This document shows positions 58,240 to 64,000 of a stretch of DNA of 64,000 bases, one piece after another (position 1 is the first letter of the stretch; every line of letters starts with the position of its first letter). This DNA is from CAVROP01 sp050008495 (GTDB taxonomy: Bacteria > Acidobacteriota > Terriglobia > UBA7540). Below the pieces are notes generated by a model, which made no database searches, was not told the origin of the DNA, and worked only from the letters and a program-made list of their open reading frames with translations. Both the position numbers and the translations under genes were made by a program. The stretch is taken from contig JBEKMN010000001.1 in the NCBI GenBank assembly GCA_050008495.1, positions 124,001-188,000 of the forward strand. Direction: 5' to 3'.

Positions 58240-60861
58240 TCATTCATATCTCAGCGCAACCATGGGATCGACCTTGGTAGCTCGCCGGGCGGGGATGTAG
58301 CTGGCGAGAAGGCCAACCGCGGCTAACAAAAGAAACACCGCGAGGAAGCTTGTCCGGTCGGAGGGCTGAACGCCGTACAGCATGTCTGAAAGGAGCCGAG
58401 TGAGAGCGAACGCGCCTGCCAAGCCAACCGCTATGCCAATAAGTGTTAACACCATGCCGTGTTTGACCACCATCATCGACACCGCTCGACGTTCAGCGCC
58501 CAGGGCCATCCTGATGCCAATCTCGTGGGTTTGCTGAGTAACCGAGTAGGCCATGACCCCGTAAAGCCCCACGGCTGCCAGCACCACGGCGAGCAGGGCA
58601 AAGGCGCTCAACAATTCTGATCGGAAGCGTGGCTCCGAGGTTGACTCGGAAAGCGTCTGCGCTATAGTGGCGACACTCGAGACAGGCTGATCTTTGTCCA
58701 CAGCCACGATTTGACTTTTGACGGCGGCGGTCACCTTCATCGGATCGACCCGCGTTCTCACCATCACCTGCATAGCGGACTGGGGCAATTGCAGGTAGGG
58801 GACATACATCTTAGGCTGGGGCTCGATCTGGGGTTGAACATCGCGCACATCGCTGACAATGCCCACGACTTCGCGCCCCCCCGACTTCGATGACCCCCAC
58901 TCCACCGCCAGATGCTGGCCCAACGGATCGTCGTGCGGCCAGAAACGACGCGCCATCGCCTCGTTGATGACAGCCACCGGCGGAGCGCTTGCGGAGTCGC
59001 TGGGGCTAAATACCCGGCCGCGAAGCGAGCGGATTCCCAGAACGCGAAAATAGCCGGGGCTGACCATTCGCATGCTGGCCTCAGGAGGATTCTTTGGGTC
59101 TGCCCAGGGACGCTCTTGGATGTCGAAAGTGTTCCTCATGTCCCCCCGAAGCACACCCATGTTGCTGACGGCGGCGGCCACGACGCCCGGAAGCGCGCCA
59201 ATACGGTCCAATGTCTGCTCGAAGAATTCGCGCTGCTTGTAACTTTCCCGATATTTGAGATTCGGGAGGAGGATTTGCATCGTGAGAACGTTTTCGGGGT
59301 TGATGCCCAGATCGACCGAGGTGAGCCGCCAGAGGCTCCTCAGCAACAGGGTTGCCCCGGCCAGAAGCACCACGGAAAGCGCCACCTGCGCAACCACGAG
59401 CACACTTCGGACGCGCAAGCGACCCAGAAGTTCGTGAGCCGTCGCGCCCCCACCCGAACTGTCCTTGAGGGTTGAGTTCAGGTCGACTCTTGACAACTGG
59501 AAGGCGGGCAGGAGACCAAAAAAGGCACCGGCGCTGACGGTGATCAGCAAGTTAAACACAAGCACCCAGGCGTCGATGCCACTGCTTGCCAGGCGAGGGA
59601 TGTCACGTGGACCGATCGAGCGCAGCACTGCGTTCGCCCAGAAGGCCAGCAGGACCCCAAGCGCCCCACCTCCTAAGGCAATCAGAAAGCTCTCCGCGAG
59701 CAGTTGAAGCACCAGGCGGGAGCGGCCGGCCCCCAGGGCCGCCCGAACCGCCATTTCGCGCTGCCGGCCGGCGCCACGAACTATCATCAGATTGCTGACA
59801 TTGCCGCAAGCGATGAGGAGAACCACACCCACGGCACCCAGCAGGAGCAAGAGCGTGCGCCGTACGTCGCCCACCAGGTCGTCGTGAAGCGAGTTCAGTT
59901 GCAAGCCCCAGTCTGCGTTGGTGTCGGGAAATTGCTTGGCGAGATTTTGTGCAATCGCCTGCACCTCAGATTGAGCCTGTCGCAGACTGGCGCCGGGCTT
60001 GAGTCTCGCCACCACCATCACGTTGTGCGCGTTGCGGCTGTGCACCTCCTTGGATTCAAAAACCAATGGAAGCCAAATCCGTGCCGGTTCAGCGTCCGCG
60101 CCAGGAAACCGAAAAGCCGCAGGCATGATCCCAACCACTGTGAAGCTTTGGCCGTCCAGGAGGATGGATTTGCCAATCAGCGCGGGATCGCTTCCGAACC
60201 TCTGCTGCCACATGGCGTGGCTCACGATGGCCGATCTGTCGTGCCCTTCCCGCTCTTCATCGGCGGTGAAAGTGCGCCCGGCAAACGGCGCCACGCCGAA
60301 GACCGGGAAGAAATCCGCCGAGACTCGTGCTGTCGGCACCCTCTCCGCCTCGCCGCCACCAGTCAGGTTGGTGGCCCAGTCGCGGTAAGGTGCTACGCGC
60401 TCAAAAGCGTGGCTCCGGCTCTGGATGTCCGCGACATCCCCCGGTGCGACCTGCCAATGGGAGCCACCCCACTTGCCGCTTGTGGCCCACAATTGCACTA
60501 TCTGGTCCGGATTCCTATAGGGCAAGGGGCGTAGCAGGACTGCGTTGACGACGCTGAACATCGCCGCGTTGGCGCCGATCCCGAGGGCAAGCGTCAACAC
60601 TGCGACGGCCGTGAAACCAGGGGACTTGCGCAACGTGCGCAGGCCGAAGAAAACGTCCTGCCAGAGCTGCTCGAGCCAAACGAAACTCCACAGCTCCCAG
60701 GTTTCTTCCTTGACGCGTGTCGCGTTGCCAAACTTGCGCAGAGCCGCATAACGTGCCTCCTCCGGTGCCACGCCGCGTTCGATGTTGTCCTGAGTCTCCC
60801 GCTCGATGAAGTCGCGGATCTCCTGGTCGAGGTTCTCCATCATGCGTTTGCGCCGGCTCAC
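58240..60861 (-). CDS. ADOP-type ABC permease 5 (next to padR)
   Basis: 873 residues from GTG at 60861, which overlaps the padR stop (GTGA) and follows GGAGGGCGAATC; a longer frame to 60924 reads through padR and is rejected. Prefix VSRRKRMMENLDQEIRDFIE, membrane helix LALGIGANAAMFSVVNAVLL, duplicated MacB/FtsX halves (LPALVTVSAGAFFGLLP-like region in the middle), and the end PARRATKVDPMVALRYE. First structural gene after the regulator; the array would have continued into the now-broken copy at 58227. Confidence 0.93.
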   Translation of the reverse strand: MSRRKRMMENLDQEIRDFIERETQDNIERGVAPEEARYAALRKFGNATRVKEETWELWSFVWLEQLWQDVFFGLRTLRKSPGFTAVAVLTLALGIGANAAMFSVVNAVLLRPLPYRNPDQIVQLWATSGKWGGSHWQVAPGDVADIQSRSHAFERVAPYRDWATNLTGGGEAERVPTARVSADFFPVFGVAPFAGRTFTADEEREGHDRSAIVSHAMWQQRFGSDPALIGKSILLDGQSFTVVGIMPAAFRFPGADAEPARIWLPLVFESKEVHSRNAHNVMVVARLKPGASLRQAQSEVQAIAQNLAKQFPDTNADWGLQLNSLHDDLVGDVRRTLLLLLGAVGVVLLIACGNVSNLMIVRGAGRQREMAVRAALGAGRSRLVLQLLAESFLIALGGGALGVLLAFWANAVLRSIGPRDIPRLASSGIDAWVLVFNLLITVSAGAFFGLLPAFQLSRVDLNSTLKDSSGGGATAHELLGRLRVRSVLVVAQVALSVVLLAGATLLLRSLWRLTSVDLGINPENVLTMQILLPNLKYRESYKQREFFEQTLDRIGALPGVVAAAVSNMGVLRGDMRNTFDIQERPWADPKNPPEASMRMVSPGYFRVLGIRSLRGRVFSPSDSASAPPVAVINEAMARRFWPHDDPLGQHLAVEWGSSKSGGREVVGIVSDVRDVQPQIEPQPKMYVPYLQLPQSAMQVMVRTRVDPMKVTAAVKSQIVAVDKDQPVSSVATIAQTLSESTSEPRFRSELLSAFALLAVVLAAVGLYGVMAYSVTQQTHEIGIRMALGAERRAVSMMVVKHGMVLTLIGIAVGLAGAFALTRLLSDMLYGVQPSDRTSFLAVFLLLAAVGLLASYIPARRATKVDPMVALRYE

Positions 60862-61220
60862 GATTCGCCCTCCGATTCGGCGGGCCTGAGAATGCGCGCG
60901 ATGGCGCCCGCCAGCTTGTCCCACTTGCTGGTCTCGACCTCCAGTTGGCGCCTTCCCCTGGCCGTCAGACGGTAGAACTTGGCCCGGCGATTGTTCTCCG
61001 AGGTGCCATCCTGGACGGAAATCCAGCCCCGCTTGATGAGCCGATGCAGGGCAGGGTAAAGGGACCCCTGCTCGACCTGCAGCACGTCCTCGGATCTGAA
61101 TTCAATCGCCTTGGCGATGGCGTGCCCGTGCGTCGGGCCCAGCCGCAGCGTGCGAAGAATCAGCAGGTCCAAGGTTCCTTGCAGAAGTTCAATGCGTTCT
61201 CGTTGCTCTTTGGTAGACAT
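60858..61220 (-). CDS. PadR family transcriptional regulator
   Basis: 120 residues, ATG at 61220. Winged helix-turn-helix of the PadR type: LLQGTLDLLILRTLRLGPTH, GHAIAKAIE, then EQGSLYPALHRLIKRGWIS and the wing NRRAKFYRLTARGRRQLEVE. PadR proteins usually repress neighbouring genes in response to small molecules; PadR plus ADOP permeases is a recurrent pair in Acidobacteriota. The overlapped stop/start with ADOP 5 makes it the first gene of the array operon, likely autoregulated. Confidence 0.95.
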   Translation of the reverse strand: MSTKEQRERIELLQGTLDLLILRTLRLGPTHGHAIAKAIEFRSEDVLQVEQGSLYPALHRLIKRGWISVQDGTSENNRRAKFYRLTARGRRQLEVETSKWDKLAGAIARILRPAESEGES

Positions 61221-61560
61221 ACTAGGGGAAGGTACAGCCCTTCAGGTAGAATGTCAAGGGGAAAGTAAGCAGGCAGATGGGCAGGTCGGCAGGTAGGCAG
61301 ATCGTGAGATAGGCAGGTCGGCAGGTGGGCAGGTGGTGAGGCGGGTACATGCGGCGCGAACACGCTTGAACGTTGGCATTCTGAGCGAAGCGAAGAATCG
61401 CCGCAGTTCTTACTTCGTGCAACTGCCGAGAGTTTCACTTAGGACCGTCTTCGGCTCCTCAGGATGACAGCCCGAAGCGCTCTTATGAAGGTTGCACCCA
61501 CCTGCCTACCTGCTCAGTTCGCCATCCGCCCATCTGGCCGACTGTTTGCCCGACTTTGCA
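61221..61560. repeat. GGCAGGTAGGCAG-type repeats and a palindrome upstream of padR
   Basis: Plus-strand GGCAGATGGGCAGGTCGGCA and GGTAGGCAGATCGTGAGATA units (61270-61340) are mirrored by CACCTGCCTACCTGCTCAGT at 61497-61520. Between them lies a decayed palindrome (CATTCTGAGCGAAGCGAAGA at about 61379). The padR promoter must lie in this minus-strand region; none is clear. Confidence 0.75.
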
Positions 61561-62087
61561 TTTTCCGCTTGACAAACTCAGAGACCTATGGTAGCCTATA
61601 ATTGTGGTCATTTTGCGGACACATTGTCGTGGGCAGGCTTCGGACCGCGAGGAAAAGCGCAACAGTCGCGGTATGGCAGAATGTAGGGAACTACAAAAAA
61701 TGAAAAATAGTGGGAACGAAGCTAAGAAGTACTTGAAAACAAAGGAAGTCGCTATTCTAAATGCTGCGTATATTGCGCGTTTTAGGCGCGTTTTGAGAGC
61801 AATTTGTGCTGAAAAGGAGCAAAGAACGTCAGATTTGACGAGAACCAACCGAAGACTCTGCTGGGAGACGGGAGGATGGATAAGGACAGACTGTCGGCTA
61901 GTAGGTGCGGTTCGCGAGCCGCACCGGCACCCCGTTGGGTTGCCGCAGAGCGAACGGAGCGCGGACATGTTGCTCGTGCGTTCCGGCGGGGGGCGAAACG
62001 CCCGCGCCACGATGACCGCAGGTTGATTTTTTGTCGCTGATCGGCCATTCTAGGCCTTCAGGTCGCGTAAACGGCTGAAATTGAACC
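61561..62087 (+). other. Leader region before cimA with a diverged repeat and a doubtful small ORF
   Basis: TTGACA (61569-61574) and TATAAT (61597-61602) are present but 22 bases apart. An open frame from ATG at 61673 to 62026 includes KMKNSGNEAKKYLKTKEV, similar to a frame of the 32-bp repeats at 18.25/18.45 kb, then arginine-rich sequence without a domain. It is probably a dispersed repeat element rather than a gene. Further on, GCGGGGGGCGAAACGCCCGC is a hairpin (about 61987-62007). cimA follows. Confidence 0.45.
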
Positions 62088-63677
62088 ATGAAAAAGATCC
62101 AGATTTACGACACAACGCTGCGAGACGGTTCTCAAGGCGAGGACATCTCGTTTTCTCTGGAAGACAAGCTTCACATTCTGAAGAAGCTGGACGACCTGGG
62201 AGTGGACTACGTCGAAGGCGGCTGGCCGGGATCGAACAGCAAGGACATCGCCTTCTTTGACCGCGCTCAGGAGTTCAGACTGAAGCACGCCCGACTCACC
62301 GCCTTTGGCAGCACGCGCCATCCCCGTCACGCCGTGGCGCACGACAAAAATCTGCAGGCGCTGTTGGAAGCGAACACGCCTGTGGTGACGATCTTCGGAA
62401 AGTCGTGGGATTTACATGTCAAGGTGGCGTTAGGCATCTCGCTCGACGAAAACCTCAACCTGATTCGCGAGTCGGTGGCGTTCCTGAAGTCCAAGGGAAG
62501 GGAAGTGATCTACGACGCCGAGCATTTCTTCGACGGTTTCAAGGCGGACTCGGAATACGCGCTCGCCACGTTGGCCGCGGCGGAGGCGGCGGGCGCTGAC
62601 ACCCTCGTCCTCTGCGACACCAACGGCGGCACCCTGACCGCCGATCTTGTCGAGGCATTCCGGGCTGGGGCAAAACACGTCAAGCGGCCGCTGGGCATAC
62701 ACACTCACAACGATTGCGAAATGGCGGTCGCCAACTCCATTGCCGCCGTGCAGCAGGGCGCCGTGCAGGTGCAGGGCACCATCAACGGCTATGGCGAGCG
62801 CTGCGGGAACGCCAACCTCTGCTCCGTGATCCCCAATATCGAGCTGAAAATGGGCATGCGCGCCATCGGCCGCGAAAACCTGAAGCACCTCACCGAGGCG
62901 TCGCACTACGTCAGCGAGTTGGCCAACCTGCATCACCGCCAGGACCTGCCCTATGTGGGCAAGAGCGCCTTTGCCCACAAAGGGGGAATCCATGTGAGCG
63001 CCGTGGTGAAAGAATCGGCTTCTTATGAGCACATCGACCCGGCGCTGGTCGGGAACGAACGCCGGGTGCTGGTTTCGGAACTTTCCGGCAAGGCGAGTGT
63101 GCTTTACAAGGCGGCGGAGCGGGGCCTCGAGATCGACCAGTCCGCGCCGCACGCCAAGCTGGTGGTCGACAAGCTCAAAGAGATGGAACACTACGGTTAT
63201 CAGTTCGAGGGCGCCGAGGGATCGTTCGAGATTCTGTTTGACAAGCTCGTGCACCACACCAAAGAGTTCTTCGACCTGGACGGATTCCGCGTCATCACCG
63301 AGAAGAAAGGAGCCAACCAGCCCTACTCGGAGGCGGTGATCAAGCTGCGCGTGGACGGCACGGAAGAACACACCGCCGCGGAGGGCGTCGGCCCGGTGAG
63401 CGCCTTGGATCGGGCGCTGCGGAAATCGCTGACCACGTTTTTCCCCTGCATCGGCGAGATTCGCCTGACGGACTACAAGGTCCGCGTTCTGGACGCCAAG
63501 GCGGCCACCGACGCCAAGGTGCGCGTGCTGATTGAGACCACCGACGGCCACGAGACCTGGGGGACCGTAGGCGTTTCCGAAAACCTCATCGAGGCTAGCT
63601 GGAGAGCCCTCGTGGACAGCATCACCTACAAGCTGAAGAAAGAATACGGGTATCGGAAAAAGGAAGTGGGCAGGTAG
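62088..63677 (+). CDS. cimA: (R)-citramalate synthase
   Basis: 529 residues, ATG at 62088. DRE-TIM metallolyase: YDTTLRDGSQGEDISFSLED gives the catalytic Arg-Asp and metal-binding Asp, VDYVEGGWPGSNSKD is characteristic for CimA rather than 2-isopropylmalate synthase, and GIHTHNDCEMAVANSIAAVQ carries the metal His pair. A C-terminal LeuA regulatory domain (about 405-520) is present, so feedback inhibition by isoleucine is expected. It condenses pyruvate and acetyl-CoA to citramalate, the first step of the threonine-independent route to 2-oxobutyrate and isoleucine. No leuB/C/D is in the window. Confidence 0.95.
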   Translation: MKKIQIYDTTLRDGSQGEDISFSLEDKLHILKKLDDLGVDYVEGGWPGSNSKDIAFFDRAQEFRLKHARLTAFGSTRHPRHAVAHDKNLQALLEANTPVVTIFGKSWDLHVKVALGISLDENLNLIRESVAFLKSKGREVIYDAEHFFDGFKADSEYALATLAAAEAAGADTLVLCDTNGGTLTADLVEAFRAGAKHVKRPLGIHTHNDCEMAVANSIAAVQQGAVQVQGTINGYGERCGNANLCSVIPNIELKMGMRAIGRENLKHLTEASHYVSELANLHHRQDLPYVGKSAFAHKGGIHVSAVVKESASYEHIDPALVGNERRVLVSELSGKASVLYKAAERGLEIDQSAPHAKLVVDKLKEMEHYGYQFEGAEGSFEILFDKLVHHTKEFFDLDGFRVITEKKGANQPYSEAVIKLRVDGTEEHTAAEGVGPVSALDRALRKSLTTFFPCIGEIRLTDYKVRVLDAKAATDAKVRVLIETTDGHETWGTVGVSENLIEASWRALVDSITYKLKKEYGYRKKEVGR

Positions 63678-64000
63678 GCAGGTCGGCAGGTAGTGAAAGA
63701 ACCGTTTGTCATGCTGAGCCCGTTCGCTTCGCTAAGGGTAAACTGCGCGAAGCATCTGCATTTGTCTCCTTAAAAACAAACAAATGGAGATTCCTCGCGC
63801 AGTTTACCCTGAGCACCCAGAGCGAGATTCCTTCACTTCGTTCAGGACAGGCTCTTCGCTTCGCTCAGGATGACAGCCAAGGGCTCGGAAAGACAGGACG
63901 CGGTGGTTTTGCCGACCTGCCCATCTACCCACTGCCCATCTGCCGACCTGCCGATCTGCCCATCTCGCCACCTGCCGATCTGCCCATCTCGCCACCTGCC
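63678..64000. repeat. Dispersed repeats at the window end
   Basis: GGCAGGTAGGCAGGTCGGCA directly follows cimA. A compound palindrome (63707-63893) with TCAGGGTAAACTGCGCG-type arms, CTGAGCACCCAGAGCGAGAT and GTTCAGGACAGGCTCTTCGC follows, related to 12898-13057 in inverse order. From 63910 on, 10-11-base units of the type CTGCCCATCTGCCGAC repeat to the window edge. No gene is seen. Confidence 0.8.

Noticed and set aside
61569..61602. TTGACA and TATAAT as a sigma-70 promoter before cimA
   Set aside because: The boxes are 22 bases apart, outside the 16-18 range, and ~490 bases from the cimA start; kept only as a remark.
63910..64000. Short repeated units at the window end as a CRISPR array
   Set aside because: Units are 10-11 bases, imperfect and contiguous without spacers; the same sequence class is scattered at other gene ends.
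1..64000. tRNA, rRNA, transposase or integrase genes
   Set aside because: None recognised on either strand; a covariance-model scan would be needed to exclude small RNA genes.

Overview
This 64-kb window is a high-GC bacterial chromosome segment, most likely from an Acidobacteriota member. The main evidence is a run of tandem orphan MacB-like permeases of the ADOP type (acidobacterial duplicated orphan permease) under a PadR regulator. Supporting evidence is a TonB-dependent receptor with an N-terminal carboxypeptidase-regulatory-like domain, and gaps filled with palindromes built on TGAGCGAAGCGAAG and with GGCAGGTAGGCAGGTCGGCAG-type repeats. The assignment is an inference; no rRNA or tRNA gene was seen.

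Layout, left to right. 0-4 kb: the tail of a CBS-domain protein, an Nramp-related metal transporter, a DUF2254 membrane protein and a zinc-ribbon-tailed M50 site-2 protease. 4.1-7.7 kb: a complete type II restriction-modification module (C-box operator, controller protein, PD-(D/E)XK nuclease, convergent N6-adenine methyltransferase) lying between the full kdpC gene and a detached second copy of the kdpC 3' end. 7.7-12.9 kb: the kdp potassium-uptake operon on the minus strand, with the tiny kdpF, another 27-residue membrane peptide before it and a candidate KdpE site. 13-17.6 kb: miaB, a bifunctional-nuclease-family gene, parA-parB and a gamma-glutamylcyclotransferase-like gene. 17.65-18.68 kb is a repeat-rich stretch without convincing genes. 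18.7-23.5 kb: a small unknown gene with ypdA, two paralogous exported proteins, a Tat-type M24 peptidase and a solitary nuoI.

23.8-27.5 kb is the phoH-ybeY-corC-era housekeeping operon (RNA and ribosome maturation). 27.6-35.6 kb: an aldo/keto reductase, an unknown protein with a nuclease-like motif, a PIN/RHH toxin-antitoxin pair, an acyl-CoA synthetase, a PLP-dependent aromatic-amino-acid-type decarboxylase and an exported TIM-barrel-like protein. 35.6-46.4 kb is envelope-oriented: M13 peptidase plus SDR, AsmA, a small exported protein, the TonB receptor, an outer-membrane-like protein with a di-heme peroxidase, an N-terminally truncated SIS-domain gene and a nitroreductase.

46.6-61.2 kb is a single minus-strand array: padR, then four full-length ADOP permeases plus a fifth full copy next to padR, separated by constant 12-bp spacers. 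One array member has been reduced to its first ~40 codons and its place is taken by a divergent vapBC toxin-antitoxin pair. The window ends with cimA (citramalate synthase, isoleucine biosynthesis) and more dispersed repeats.

The most notable structures are the restriction-modification module joined to a duplicated and apparently exchanged kdpC 3' end, the replacement of an ADOP gene by vapBC, and an Nramp-type transporter with altered metal-site motifs directly behind a CBS-domain gene.
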